Positions 1 to 9,785 are shown, counted from the stretch's first letter. The stretch: 64,000 bases of DNA from Streptomyces lanatus (GCF_014655715.1 NZ_BNBM01000016.1:171836-235835), one strand, 5' to 3'. Made by a program: numbers and translations. Notes: generated by a model from the sequence alone, not told the origin.

Positions 1-842
<842 letters not shown>

Positions 843-912
843 CGGGTGTCTCCTCGTGGGGGAGAGGGGATCATGCTCCGATTGGCATGGACGCGCTGAT
901 GCGTTGAACGGC

Positions 913-955
913 ACCGTAGAAGGACTAGACCAGTGCGTCAATGGTTCGAACCAAT
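913..955 (-). promoter_or_regulatory. Chitinase promoter with two DasR-type (dre) operators
   Basis: Read on the minus strand there is a -35 TTGACG (941-936), a 17-base spacer and a -10 TACGGT (918-913). A dre-like element ACTGGTCTAGTCCTTC (934-919) fills the spacer. A second element, core TGGTTCGAACCA (942-953, perfect 12-bp palindrome), overlaps the start of the -35. The known dre consensus is about ACTGGTCTAGACCACT. Operators overlapping the promoter match repression by the GntR regulator DasR, relieved by glucosamine-6-phosphate in streptomycetes. Binding here is inferred. Confidence 0.75.
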
Positions 956-1175
956 TTTGAAGGGGTCCATGAGGTGTCGGACACTTCTTGAAGTGAGCGG
1001 TCGTTAACTGGTGACTGGATGCCTCCGATCGGGCATACTCACAGCGCACAGCCGCTGGTCAGCAGCTTCCGAGACCCGGGAATGCGAGCATCGGCCCGGC
1101 ACCAGTGAGACCCGGCGCAGCCGCCCCACCCAAGGCGGATGTCCGCCGAAGTGCCCGACAGGGAGGATCGTCGCC

Positions 1176-2348
1176 ATGCCCGACCGCGCCCCGCAGCCGG
1201 TGGACCGTCAACTGCCCACGGACGAGGCCCGGGATCTGATCTCGCTCGTCCGCGACATCGCGCAGCGCGAGATCGCCCCGCAGGCGGCCGAGGAGGAGGA
1301 CGCCGGACGCTTCCCGCGCGAGGTCTTCCGCCTGCTCTCCGAATCCGGACTGCTCGGCCTGCCGTACGACTCCGAATACGGCGGCGGCGACCAGCCGTAC
1401 GAGGTCTACCTCCAGGTCCTCGAAGAGCTCGCCGCGGTCCGCCTCACCGTCGGCCTCGGCGTCAGCGTGCACACCCTGGCCTCCTACGCGCTGGCCACCT
1501 ACGGCAGCAAGCAGCAGCAGGTCGAGCACCTCCCCGCGATGCTCGGCGGCGGGCTGCTCGGCGCGTACTGCCTCTCCGAGCCGGCCTCCGGATCCGACGC
1601 GGCCTCGCTGCGCACGAAGGCGCTGAGGGACGGCGACGACTGGGTGATCAGCGGCACCAAGGCGTGGATCACCCACGGCGGCATCGCCGACTTCTACACC
1701 GTCATGGCCCGCACCGGCGAGGACGGCCCGCGCGGGATCAGCGCCTTCCTGGTGCCCGGTGACGCGGCCGGGCTGAGCGCGGCGGTGCCCGAGAAGAAGA
1801 TGGGCATGAAGGGATCGCCCACCGCCCAGGTCCACTTCGACGGCGTCCGGGTCGGCGACGACCGGCGGCTCGGCGACGAGGGTCAGGGCTTCGCCATCGC
1901 CCTGTCCGCCCTCGACTCCGGCCGGCTCGGCATCGCGGCCTGCGCCATCGGCGTCGCCCAGGCCGCGCTCGACGAGGCGGTGGCGTACGCGACCGAGCGC
2001 CGTCAGTTCGGCAAGCCCATCGCCGACTTCCAGGGCCTGCGCTTCATGCTCGCCGACATGGCCACCCAGATCGAGGCGGGCCGCGCCCTGTATCTGGCGG
2101 CGGCACGGCTCCGGGACGCGGGCCGGCCGTTCGCCAAGCAGGCGGCGATGGCCAAGCTGCACTGCACCGACACGGCGATGAAGGTCACCACCGACGCCGT
2201 CCAGATCCTCGGCGGGTACGGCTACACCGCGGACTTCCCGGCCGAGCGCTATATGCGCGAGGCCAAGGTCCTCCAGATCGTCGAGGGCACCAACCAGATC
2301 CAGCGGATGGTCATCGCCCGTCACCTAGCTGGTCCCGAGGGACGCTGA
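1176..2348 (+). CDS. Acyl-CoA dehydrogenase
   Basis: FAD-dependent alpha,beta-dehydrogenation of an acyl-CoA thioester, with electrons passed to ETF. The 390 residues are the normal family length. The first ACAD signature CLSEPASGSDAA and the C-terminal signature around QILGGYGY are intact. IVEGTNQIQR near the C-terminus contains the expected catalytic Glu region. The ATG at 1176 is preceded by GGGAGGA at 1161-1167; the upstream in-frame extension has no family similarity. It stands alone, so chain-length preference (short or branched) cannot be told from sequence. Confidence 0.93.
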   Translation: MPDRAPQPVDRQLPTDEARDLISLVRDIAQREIAPQAAEEEDAGRFPREVFRLLSESGLLGLPYDSEYGGGDQPYEVYLQVLEELAAVRLTVGLGVSVHTLASYALATYGSKQQQVEHLPAMLGGGLLGAYCLSEPASGSDAASLRTKALRDGDDWVISGTKAWITHGGIADFYTVMARTGEDGPRGISAFLVPGDAAGLSAAVPEKKMGMKGSPTAQVHFDGVRVGDDRRLGDEGQGFAIALSALDSGRLGIAACAIGVAQAALDEAVAYATERRQFGKPIADFQGLRFMLADMATQIEAGRALYLAAARLRDAGRPFAKQAAMAKLHCTDTAMKVTTDAVQILGGYGYTADFPAERYMREAKVLQIVEGTNQIQRMVIARHLAGPEGR

Positions 2349-2562
2349 ACTGACCGTGCTTGACCGTCGGCGCCGCGAGCCGGATCCACTCCGGGTCGTG
2401 GCGCCCGGGCAGGGTGCGGCCCCGGTCGGCCCACATGCGCATGAGATCGCGGTAGATCGGCGGATCCTGGGGCTGTGGGGGAGCCGGCGGCTGAAGCGTT
2501 CCTGCGGGCCGGGGAACGAAGACGCGGCGCTGGGGCCCGGTCCCGTAATAGGTGTGGGGCAT
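2311..2562 (-). CDS. Small Pro-rich hypothetical protein
   Basis: 83 residues: a Pro/Gln-rich N-terminal third, then a compact stretch with IYRDLMRMWADRGRTLPGR and HDPEWIRLA. Codon third positions are almost all G or C, which favours real coding over the competing frames. The type (short, proline-rich, WADRGR-like centre) resembles small conserved Streptomyces proteins I have seen, but no function is known to me. It converges on the acyl-CoA dehydrogenase and overlaps its last 38 bases. The ATG at 2562 lacks a clear ribosome site, so the start is uncertain. Confidence 0.5.
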   Translation of the reverse strand: MPHTYYGTGPQRRVFVPRPAGTLQPPAPPQPQDPPIYRDLMRMWADRGRTLPGRHDPEWIRLAAPTVKHGQFSVPRDQLGDGR

Positions 2563-2702
2563 ACCAGGGCAACGCGGAGGTGCTGGGACAAGTCACCGCC
2601 GGTCGGAATCGGGCGTGAGTTCACCCGCGTCCGGTTCCCTCTCTGGCCACCCGAGGCCGGCTGACGTACCGTCAGCCCAGCCCGCGTCCAGGGAGGTTTG
2701 CC

Positions 2703-3800
2703 GTGACCGACGACGACCGACCGGTGCCGCTCGACGAGTACCCGGTGCACCAGGTGCCCCTCTCCATGAAGCACGTGGCGACCGGCGACCGGAACGCCTA
2801 CGACCGCTGCATCTTCCATGTCCTCGACCACCAAGGGCGCGCCCTGCTCATCCTCGGCCTCGGGGTCTACCCGAACCTCGGGGTGATCGACGCCTACGCG
2901 ACCCTGCGCACGGGGGACACCCTGCACGCCGTACGGGCCTCGGACGCGCTCGGCGAGGACCGGATGCGGCTCGCGGTGGGTCCGCTCAGGATCGAGGTCG
3001 AGGAGCCACTGCGCCGGCTGCGCCTCATCGGTGACGACGACTCACTGTCGTACGACCTCACCTGGACCGCCGGCTTCCCGGCCCTGTGGGAACCCCATCA
3101 CGTCCAGCGGCGTGGCGACCGGCTCACCTTGGAGGGGCGGCGCTTCGTGCAGGCGGGGAGCGTGGAGGGGACGATACGCGTCGCCGGTGAGGAGTTCAGG
3201 GTCAGTGAGTGGACCGGGACCCGTGACCGCAGTTGGGGGGTGCGGCCCATACCGGGGGAGGAGGGCGGGCGGCTCGCCGAGGAGCATCCGACCGAGGGCT
3301 TCCACTGGATCTGGTGCCCGGTCCGCTTCGAGGACCGGTTCCTGATGGTGATCATCCAGGAGGACGCGGACGGGCACCGCTCGCTGAACGAGGCGACGAT
3401 GGTCCGTGAGGGGCACCGAGACACCCAACTGGGCTGGCCCCAGGCCGAGATCACCTACCGCCAGGGCACCCGCCACCCCGAACGCGCCCTCATCCACCTC
3501 GGCGACCTGCGCAAACCGCAGGAACTGGAGGTGGAGGTCCTCACCTCCTCCCCGCTCGCCCTCGGCGCCGGGTACCCGCCCGCCGACGACTGGCAGCACG
3601 GCACCTGGCGCGGCCCCGGCTGGACCGACCGCCGTACCTACGACCTCACCGAGGCGCACCCCCTCGCCGCATACGGCGTCACCGACCACGCGGCGCGGTT
3701 CCGCCTGGACGGCCGGATAGGCCACGGGATCTTCGAGCACGGCTCGTTCGGGCGGCACGACCCGAGCGGCTTCGCGGACTTCAAGTCGGTCGCACGGTAG
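2703..3800 (+). CDS. Lipocalin-like conserved hypothetical (AttH/DUF7064-65-like)
   Basis: 365 residues starting at GTG 2703 after GGGAGG. The beta-rich pattern, including WTGTRDRSWGVR and GFHWIWCPVRF, resembles the double lipocalin-like fold of AttH/CrtC-type and DUF7064/DUF7065 proteins, often found near acyl-CoA and steroid/terpenoid catabolism genes. No signal peptide or catalytic triad is visible. It is followed 12 bases later by an aminoglycoside-phosphotransferase-fold gene on the same strand, a pairing I recall in other actinomycetes, suggesting one pathway acting on a lipid or terpenoid substrate. Fold assignment is from pattern memory; function unknown. Confidence 0.7.
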   Translation: MTDDDRPVPLDEYPVHQVPLSMKHVATGDRNAYDRCIFHVLDHQGRALLILGLGVYPNLGVIDAYATLRTGDTLHAVRASDALGEDRMRLAVGPLRIEVEEPLRRLRLIGDDDSLSYDLTWTAGFPALWEPHHVQRRGDRLTLEGRRFVQAGSVEGTIRVAGEEFRVSEWTGTRDRSWGVRPIPGEEGGRLAEEHPTEGFHWIWCPVRFEDRFLMVIIQEDADGHRSLNEATMVREGHRDTQLGWPQAEITYRQGTRHPERALIHLGDLRKPQELEVEVLTSSPLALGAGYPPADDWQHGTWRGPGWTDRRTYDLTEAHPLAAYGVTDHAARFRLDGRIGHGIFEHGSFGRHDPSGFADFKSVAR

Positions 3801-3812
3801 GGGGTTCGGGAC

Positions 3813-4934
3813 ATGGCAGCGACGGCACCCCGCCCCCGCACCACCACCCGCGACCCCGAGGAACTCACCCGCCGCCTCACCGCGTGGCTCGGCACCCGGC
3901 TGCCCGGCGCGAAGGCGGTCGGCGTCAGCGTCCCCGAGTCCAACGGGCTGTCCAGCGAGACCCTGCTCTTCGAAATCGACCACCCGGAACCCTTCGGCAT
4001 CGACCACCCCGAACCGCCCGTGCGGGCCTGCGCGTTGCGGCTCGCGGCGGATCCGGCGGCGTACACCGTCTTCCCGGTCTACGACATGCCGCGTCAGTAC
4101 CGGACGATGCGGCTGGTCGCCGAGCGGTCCGACGTCCCCGTGCCGAAAGTGCTGTGGCTGGAGGAGGACCCCGGCCCGCTGGGGGCGCCCTTCTTCGTCA
4201 TGGAGCGCGTCGAGGGCCGCGTGCCCCCGGACGTCATGCCGTACACCTACGAGGGCAACTGGCTGCACACGGCGCGCGACGAGGAGCGCGAGCGGCTGGA
4301 GGCGGCGACGGTCGGGCTGCTGGCCCGGCTGCACGACCAAGTTCCGGCGGCAGAGGCCGAGTTCCTGGCCCTCCCGGGTGACGGGGACGCACTGCGGCGG
4401 CACGTCACGGCCCAACGCGCTTACTACGAATGGGTGGTTGACGGACTCGCGCGTTCACCCCTGATCGAGGACGCCTTCGCACGGCTGGAGGAACTCTGGC
4501 CGCGCGAACCGGGCACGCCGGTGCTGAACTGGGGCGACGCGCGGATCGGCAACATCGTCTACGACGGTTTTGAACCCGTGGCCGTCCTGGACTGGGAGAT
4601 GGCGGCGCTCGCCCCGCGCGAGGTCGACCTCGGCTGGACGGTGTATCTGCACCGCTTCTTCCAGGACCTGACGGTCGCCTTCGGACAGCGCGGGCTGCCG
4701 GACTTCCTGCGCCGCGACCGGATCGAGGCCCGCTACGCCGACCTCACCGGCCACACCCCGCGTGACATGGACTTCTACACGCTGTACGCCGCCCTGCGGC
4801 ACGCCGTCGTCATGCTGCGGATCGCCTACCGCCAGGCCCACTTCGGCGAAGTCGCCGTCCCGGCGGACCCGGACACACTGATCCTGCACCACGGCAGCCT
4901 GCGAGCCATGGTGCAGGGCAGCTACTGGAGTTGA
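3813..4934 (+). CDS. APH-fold phosphotransferase family protein
   Basis: 373 residues of the aminoglycoside/choline kinase fold. The catalytic loop reads LNWGDARIGNIVY, matching HGDxxxxN with His replaced by Asn-Trp, as in the ACAD10/11-like branch. The metal-binding part VLDWEMAALAPREVDLGW follows. The N-terminal lobe contains FFVMERVEGR and ends in YRTMRLVAE. Members of this branch phosphorylate hydroxy-lipids or short hydroxy acids; true aminoglycoside resistance is unlikely. Short spacing after the lipocalin-like gene implies co-transcription. Confidence 0.85.
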   Translation: MAATAPRPRTTTRDPEELTRRLTAWLGTRLPGAKAVGVSVPESNGLSSETLLFEIDHPEPFGIDHPEPPVRACALRLAADPAAYTVFPVYDMPRQYRTMRLVAERSDVPVPKVLWLEEDPGPLGAPFFVMERVEGRVPPDVMPYTYEGNWLHTARDEERERLEAATVGLLARLHDQVPAAEAEFLALPGDGDALRRHVTAQRAYYEWVVDGLARSPLIEDAFARLEELWPREPGTPVLNWGDARIGNIVYDGFEPVAVLDWEMAALAPREVDLGWTVYLHRFFQDLTVAFGQRGLPDFLRRDRIEARYADLTGHTPRDMDFYTLYAALRHAVVMLRIAYRQAHFGEVAVPADPDTLILHHGSLRAMVQGSYWS

Positions 4935-4944
4935 GCGAGGCGGC

Positions 4945-5382
4945 TCAGGCGGCCTGACGGCGCATCTCAGGCACCCGCATGGGGCGCGAGCCCGGCCCGC
5001 CGACGTGCGAGAAGGGCTGGGTCCGCCAGTCCAGCCCCTGAGGGAGCGTCAACAGCAGGGCGGTGTCCTGCTCCTGGGGCTCGTCCGACTCGTCCGCGGA
5101 GCGGGCCTCGGCGGCCCGGCGGCCCGTACCGGCGCAGACCGTGAGGCCGAACGGGTTCCACGGCGAGGCGCACAGCGCGTGCTCCGGCAGGACGTCCTCG
5201 TCCGCCAGGAGAGCGATGGGCTGTGCGCAGTCCGGGCAGATCACCCGGTACATCTCGAAGGTGTCGTACGCGTCGAGCTCGTCGTCCTCCAGGGCGTCGG
5301 GTTCGACACCCTCCGGAGCGGGCTCGATGACCGGCTGCTGCCGCTTGGGCGTGGTACGACCAGGGCGCTTAAGACTCTGCAT
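4945..5382 (-). CDS. Acidic Cys-containing hypothetical protein
   Basis: 145 residues with a basic N-terminus, an acidic linker (residues 22-41) and four cysteines at 49, 52, 71 and 83 (CPDC, then LCASPWNPFG, then VCAG), a possible Zn-binding knuckle. The C-terminus is polar. GGGGGAG lies just upstream of the ATG at 5382. It converges on the kinase gene (10-bp gap) and is divergent from the AsnC regulator. I know of no function; it looks like a small soluble conserved streptomycete protein. Confidence 0.8.
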   Translation of the reverse strand: MQSLKRPGRTTPKRQQPVIEPAPEGVEPDALEDDELDAYDTFEMYRVICPDCAQPIALLADEDVLPEHALCASPWNPFGLTVCAGTGRRAAEARSADESDEPQEQDTALLLTLPQGLDWRTQPFSHVGGPGSRPMRVPEMRRQAA

Positions 5383-5650
5383 GGGATTCTCCCCCTCGGG
5401 CTGGGCCGTGAAGGCACTGCGGCCTCGACCACAGCAAGCACTTCCCGCCTGATCTCGGCGTTAATCACGGGAACATCACGGAGCCTGTTCGAGGCCTGTG
5501 GCCTTCGTCACATGCCTCCCGCAGGTGCCCGTCGCGGCCGGTTTGTCCCTCAGGCGGCGCACAGCCGGTGCCCCGCCACATCACAAACCGGGCATGACCT
5601 GGGCTGCTGAGGTATCCGATGAGATCAGCCGCACTGTAGGTTCTTGCGCC

Positions 5651-6091
5651 ATGGAGGAGCTGGACCGACAAATCGTGCAGCTGCTCGTCAAGGACGGGCG
5701 GATGAGCTACACCGACCTGGGCAAGGCCACCGGCCTGTCCACGTCGGCCGTGCACCAGCGGGTGCGGCGGCTGGAGCAGCGTGGCGTCATTCGCGGCTAT
5801 GCCGCGGTCGTGGACCCCGAGGCGGTGGGGCTGCCCATGACCGCGTTCATCTCGGTGAAACCCTTCGATCCCAGCGCGCCGGACGACATCGCGGACCGGC
5901 TGGCGGACGTTCCCGAGATCGAGGCGTGCCACAGCGTGGCGGGTGACGAGAACTACATCCTCAAGGTGCGGGTGGCCACACCGCACGAGCTGGAGGAGTT
6001 GCTGGCCCGGGTGCGGTCGCTGGCGGGGGTTTCCACCCGGACGACGGTGGTTCTGTCCACTCCGTATGAGGCCAGGCCGCCGAAGATCTGA
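5651..6091 (+). CDS. AsnC/Lrp-family transcriptional regulator
   Basis: 146 residues: N-terminal winged HTH (residues ~2-60, LDRQIVQLLVKDGRMSY and TGLSTSAVHQRVRRLE), then a RAM ligand-binding domain ending in TTVVLSTPYE. The N-terminus starts directly with the HTH, so ATG 5651 fits. There is no Shine-Dalgarno, but a TAGGTT -10 hexamer lies at 5637-5642, eight bases before the ATG, so the mRNA is probably leaderless. Such regulators respond to amino acids. Targets are unknown; the neighbours (acidic hypothetical, amidohydrolase) are candidates. Confidence 0.93.
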   Translation: MEELDRQIVQLLVKDGRMSYTDLGKATGLSTSAVHQRVRRLEQRGVIRGYAAVVDPEAVGLPMTAFISVKPFDPSAPDDIADRLADVPEIEACHSVAGDENYILKVRVATPHELEELLARVRSLAGVSTRTTVVLSTPYEARPPKI

Positions 6092-6143
6092 ATCGGTGCC
6101 CCCTGTCCGGAGGCCCGCGGCCTGAGGCGCGAGACTGTTCCCC

Positions 6144-7748
6144 ATGAGTGACACCTCCGCCCAGCCGCAGACCGTTCTCCTCCGTAGAGGGGAAGTCCAC
6201 AGTCCCGCCGATCCCTTCGCCACCGCGATGGTCGTGGAGCGCGGGCAGGTCGCCTGGGTCGGGTCCGAAGGGGCCGCCGACGCCTTCGCCGAGGGCGTGG
6301 ACGAGGTCGTCGATCTGGACGGTGCGCTGGTCACCCCCGCGTTCACCGACGCGCATGTGCACACCACCGCCACGGGCCTCGCCCTGACCGGGCTCGACCT
6401 GTCCGGTGCGCCGACCCTGGAAGCGGCGCTCGGTCTGGTACGGGACTTCGCCGGCGCCCGGCCGGACGACCGGGTTCTGCTCGGGCACGGTTGGGACGCC
6501 TCCCGCTGGCCCGGCGGGCGTCCGCCGACGCGCGGTGAGCTCGACGAGGCCACCGGTGGGCGGCCGCTGTACCTGTCCCGTATCGACGTCCACTCGGCCG
6601 TCGTCAGCACCGCCCTGCTGGACATGGTGCCCGGCGACCTCGGAGCCGTCGACGGTCCGCTCGTCGCCGATGCCCATCACGCCGTACGGGCCGCCGCGCT
6701 CGCCTCCATCACGCCCGCCCAGCGCATCGAGGCGCAGCGGGCCGCGCTGGCGCACGCCGCCTCCCTCGGGATCGGCACCGTCCATGAGTGCGGCGGGCCG
6801 GACATCTCCTCCGAGGACGACTTCAGCGGGCTGCTCCGGCTGGCCGCCGAGGAGGCCGGCCCGCGGGTCGTCGGCTACTGGGCCGAGCAGGACGTGGCCA
6901 AGGCGCGGGAGTTGGGCGCGGTCGGCGCGGCCGGTGATCTCTTCGTCGACGGCGCCCTCGGCTCGCACACCGCCTGTCTGCACCAGCCGTACGCCGACGC
7001 CGCCCACACCGGCACCGCCTACCTGGACGCGGCCGACGTCGCCTCCCATGTGGCCGCCTGCACCGAGGCAGGCCTCCAGGCGGGCTTCCACGCGATCGGC
7101 GACGCCGCCGTGACCGCCGTGGTGGAGGGCGTGCGCGCCGCCGCAGAGAAGGTCGGCCTCGCTCGGGTCCGGGCCGCCCGGCACCGGGTCGAGCACGCCG
7201 AGATGCTCACGCCCGAGTCCGTCGCGGCCTTCGCGGAGCTGGGCCTCACGGCGTCCGTGCAGCCCGCCTTCGACGCGCTGTGGGGCGGTGAGGAGGGCAT
7301 GTACGCCCAGCGCCTCGGCGGCGAGCGTGCGCGTTCCCTGAACCCCTTCGCGGCCCTGCTGCGGGCCGGGGTCCCGCTGGCCTTCGGATCCGACAGCCCC
7401 GTCACACCCCTCGACCCCTGGGGCACGGTCCGCGCCGCCGCCTTCCATCACACGCCCGAGCACCGGGTGTCGGTGCGCGCCGCGTTCACGGCGCACACGC
7501 GCGGCGGCTGGCGGGCCGTGGGGCGGGATGACGCCGGGATCCTGGTGCCGGGCGCGCCCGCCGACTACGCCGTGTGGCGCACCGACGAACTGGTGGTCCA
7601 GGCCCCCGACGACCGGGTAGCGCGCTGGTCCACCGACCCGCGCTCCGGCACCCCCGGCCTGCCCGACCTGACCCCGGGCCATGACCTCCCGGTCTGCCTC
7701 AGCACGGTGGTGGGCGGACGAACGGTCTTCGTACGGCCGGGCGAGTGA
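6144..7748 (+). CDS. Amidohydrolase family 3 (YtcJ-like) metal-dependent hydrolase
   Basis: 534 residues, the family's usual size. The strand-1 metal motif AFTDAHVHTT supplies H71 and H73. Later metal ligands are in FHAIGDAAV and RHRVEHAEM, and the terminal Asp is in LAFGSDSPVTPLDPW. The TIM barrel is flanked by the small beta domain formed by both termini (GRVPADYAVW-type end). YtcJ-like enzymes hydrolyse N-acyl or amide substrates; the substrate cannot be read here. It lies 52 bases after the AsnC regulator on the same strand, so regulation by it is plausible. Confidence 0.88.
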   Translation: MSDTSAQPQTVLLRRGEVHSPADPFATAMVVERGQVAWVGSEGAADAFAEGVDEVVDLDGALVTPAFTDAHVHTTATGLALTGLDLSGAPTLEAALGLVRDFAGARPDDRVLLGHGWDASRWPGGRPPTRGELDEATGGRPLYLSRIDVHSAVVSTALLDMVPGDLGAVDGPLVADAHHAVRAAALASITPAQRIEAQRAALAHAASLGIGTVHECGGPDISSEDDFSGLLRLAAEEAGPRVVGYWAEQDVAKARELGAVGAAGDLFVDGALGSHTACLHQPYADAAHTGTAYLDAADVASHVAACTEAGLQAGFHAIGDAAVTAVVEGVRAAAEKVGLARVRAARHRVEHAEMLTPESVAAFAELGLTASVQPAFDALWGGEEGMYAQRLGGERARSLNPFAALLRAGVPLAFGSDSPVTPLDPWGTVRAAAFHHTPEHRVSVRAAFTAHTRGGWRAVGRDDAGILVPGAPADYAVWRTDELVVQAPDDRVARWSTDPRSGTPGLPDLTPGHDLPVCLSTVVGGRTVFVRPGE

Positions 7749-8306
7749 TCTCCCGGGGTGGCGCGAACTCGATCATCGCGCGGCGCCCCGTCGCGCGACC
7801 TGCGCATCCTCTGCGCTGACCAGCGAAGGAGGGGAAAACCCGCAGGTCAAACGGCTGTTGACAGGCGGCGGCCCGGGGCCGGTAGGTTCGGCCGAGTCCA
7901 CCACCGGACGCCCGACCGGACAACCGAGGAACTTCCGGGAAACCCGTCGCAACGCCGCTGGGTCAGGGACGGTGTGCCGCACCGGGGCACCGCCACTGGG
8001 AGCCAGGCTCAGCGCTCGCGCGGCGACGACGGAACTTTCCGGCCGATCGGGGAGGTGTGACCCGGGTGGGGCCCGGGCGCTCAGTAGACAACGGCTTTCG
8101 GTCGATCCGCAGCCAGCGGTTCCCAGGTCGGCCCGAAGGGCGCCGGGCCCCCATCCGCAGCATCGGCCAGACCGGCGTACGGTCACGCGAAACCCGCACT
8201 TACCCCGCTCTTGTGGAATCGACACCGCCATACGAACGTGCAGTCACGTCAGCGCAGGCAGCGCCCACTAAGGTGGAAGTCTGCGTACAGAAGTGAAGGG
8301 GCAGCA
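7749..8306 (+). other. Long intergenic region upstream of ppm1
   Basis: 558 bases without a convincing gene. Short frames on both strands are Arg/Pro/Ser-rich with poor codon bias. A possible SigR-like element GGAAT (8215-8219), 18 bases, GTG (8238-8240) precedes ppm1 but differs from the GGAAT-N18-GTT consensus in its -10. Nothing else is recognised. Confidence 0.4.
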
Positions 8307-9107
8307 GTGAACGACGGCGACGGGGATCTCGCGGCACAGGACCGGGGGAAGCGGTTCGGGCCGCTCGGCACGGCGTTGGTGATCATTCCGACCTATAACG
8401 AGGCGGAGAACATCAAGAGCATCGTCGGCCGGGTCCGCAAGGCGGTGCCGGACGCCCATGTGCTGGTGGCCGACGACAACAGCCCCGACGGCACCGGGAA
8501 GCTCGCGGACGAACTGGCCGCCGAGGACGACCACGTCCAGGTCCTGCACCGCAAGGGCAAGGAGGGCCTCGGCGCCGCCTACCTCGCGGGCTTCCGCTGG
8601 GGCATCGAGCACGACTACGGCGTCCTGATCGAGATGGACGCCGACGGCTCCCACCAGCCCGAGGAACTGCCCCGACTGCTGACCGCCCTCAAGGGCGCCG
8701 ATCTGGTCCTCGGCTCCCGCTGGGTGCCCGGCGGCCGGGTGGTGAACTGGCCCAAGTCCCGCGAGTTCATCTCCCGCGGCGGCAGCCTGTACTCCCGCGT
8801 CGCCCTGGACCTGCCGCTGCGCGACATCACCGGCGGCTACCGCGCCTTCCGCCGCGAGACCCTTCAGGGCCTCGGCCTGGACGACGTGGCCTCCCAGGGC
8901 TACTGCTTCCAGGTCGACCTCGCCCGCCGCGCGGTCAAGGCCGGGTACCACGTCGTCGAGGTGCCGATCACCTTCGTCGAGCGCGAACTGGGTGACTCGA
9001 AGATGAGCCGCGACATCCTGGTCGAGGCGCTGTGGCGGGTCACCACATGGGGAGCGCAGGAGCGCGTGGGCAAGCTGATGGGGCGCGGCAAGCCGTCGAA
9101 GCCGTAG
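8307..9107 (+). CDS. ppm1: Polyprenol-phosphate mannosyltransferase (dolichol-P-mannose synthase type)
   Basis: Transfers mannose from GDP-mannose to polyprenyl phosphate at the cytoplasmic membrane, making the donor for protein O-mannosylation. The 266 residues form a single GT2 catalytic domain: VIIPTYNEAENI, VADDNSPDGT, and the DxD motif at D111-D113 (EMDADGSHQPEE), then GSRWVPGG and DITGGYRAFRRE. There are no C-terminal membrane spans, so it is the catalytic-only streptomycete type, distinct from the fused mycobacterial Ppm1. The GTG at 8307 has AAGGGG six bases ahead. S. coelicolor ppm1 sits in the same context and is required for phiC31 receptor glycosylation. Confidence 0.93.
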   Translation: MNDGDGDLAAQDRGKRFGPLGTALVIIPTYNEAENIKSIVGRVRKAVPDAHVLVADDNSPDGTGKLADELAAEDDHVQVLHRKGKEGLGAAYLAGFRWGIEHDYGVLIEMDADGSHQPEELPRLLTALKGADLVLGSRWVPGGRVVNWPKSREFISRGGSLYSRVALDLPLRDITGGYRAFRRETLQGLGLDDVASQGYCFQVDLARRAVKAGYHVVEVPITFVERELGDSKMSRDILVEALWRVTTWGAQERVGKLMGRGKPSKP

Positions 9108-9154
9108 GGCCGCCGCTTATCCCGCTCTGAGCCGGGCCCAGGCACACTGGACGC

Positions 9155-9709
9155 ATGACGACTGGCGCACCGACCCCGACGTATCCCGCCCGGCCCCGGC
9201 GCTCCCGGCTGCGCACCTTTCTGCCGCTGGGCATCGCCGCGTGGCTGGTGCTGGAGATCTGGCTGCTGACCGTGGTCGCGGGCGCGACGAGCGGGCTGGT
9301 CGTGTTCCTGCTGCTTGTCGCCGGTCTGGTGCTCGGCTCGGTGGTGATCAAGCGGGCGGGCCGGCGGGCGTTCCAGGCGCTGAACGAGGCTCTGCAGCGC
9401 GGCGGCACCCCGGCGAGCGGCGGTGGCAACGGGCTGATGATGCTGGGCGGCCTGCTGATCATGCTGCCGGGTCTGGTCTCGGACGCGCTGGGTCTGCTGC
9501 TGCTGATCCCGCCGGTCCAGAAGGCCCTGAGCGGTTATGCCGAGCGGACCTTCGAGCGCAAGGTGCGTGAGGCCACCCCCGGTTCACTCGGTGACGCCTT
9601 CCAGCAGGCCCGGATGCACCGCCCCGACGGCAAGGTCGTACAGGGCGAGGTCATCAGGCAGGAGCCGGGCGACGAGCCCGAGGAGCCGAGGCCGCCGCTC
9701 ACCCGCTGA
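9155..9709 (+). CDS. fxsA: FxsA-family membrane protein
   Basis: 184 residues. After a Pro/Arg-rich cytoplasmic start come two close hydrophobic segments (about residues 20-70) and a third around LMMLGGLLIMLPGLVSDALGL typical of FxsA, then LLLIPPVQKAL and an acidic Pro-rich tail. FxsA is a small inner-membrane protein whose E. coli member affects exclusion of phage T7 by F plasmids; its role in actinomycetes is unknown. It lies 47 bases after ppm1, likely the same transcript, and ends at a strong bidirectional terminator. Confidence 0.9.
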   Translation: MTTGAPTPTYPARPRRSRLRTFLPLGIAAWLVLEIWLLTVVAGATSGLVVFLLLVAGLVLGSVVIKRAGRRAFQALNEALQRGGTPASGGGNGLMMLGGLLIMLPGLVSDALGLLLLIPPVQKALSGYAERTFERKVREATPGSLGDAFQQARMHRPDGKVVQGEVIRQEPGDEPEEPRPPLTR

Positions 9710-9773
9710 TCGCGGGGCTCACTCGCTGATCACGCAGGGCTCACCCGCTGATCACAGGGCGACGATCACAGGG
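9698..9773 (+). repeat. Degenerate short tandem repeat at fxsA 3' end
   Basis: Three imperfect units of about 20-22 bases (9698-9717, 9718-9739, 9740-9759), each CTCAC(C/T)CGCTGATC plus a G-rich tail, followed by a partial fourth (GATCACAGGG). The first unit includes the fxsA stop codon. Confidence 0.6.
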
Positions 9774-9785
9774 CAACGCACGAAA

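Noticed and set aside
3813..4934. Aminoglycoside resistance gene
   Set aside because: APH fold, but the catalytic loop and context are those of the lipid/hydroxy-acid kinase branch.
7773..8231. 152-codon minus-strand frame in the ppm1 upstream region
   Set aside because: Ser/Arg/Pro-rich, poor codon bias, no ribosome site.
8215..8240. Second SigR promoter, upstream of ppm1
   Set aside because: GGAAT-N18-GTG misses the conserved T of the -10, and ppm1 is not a SigR target I know of; kept only as a note.
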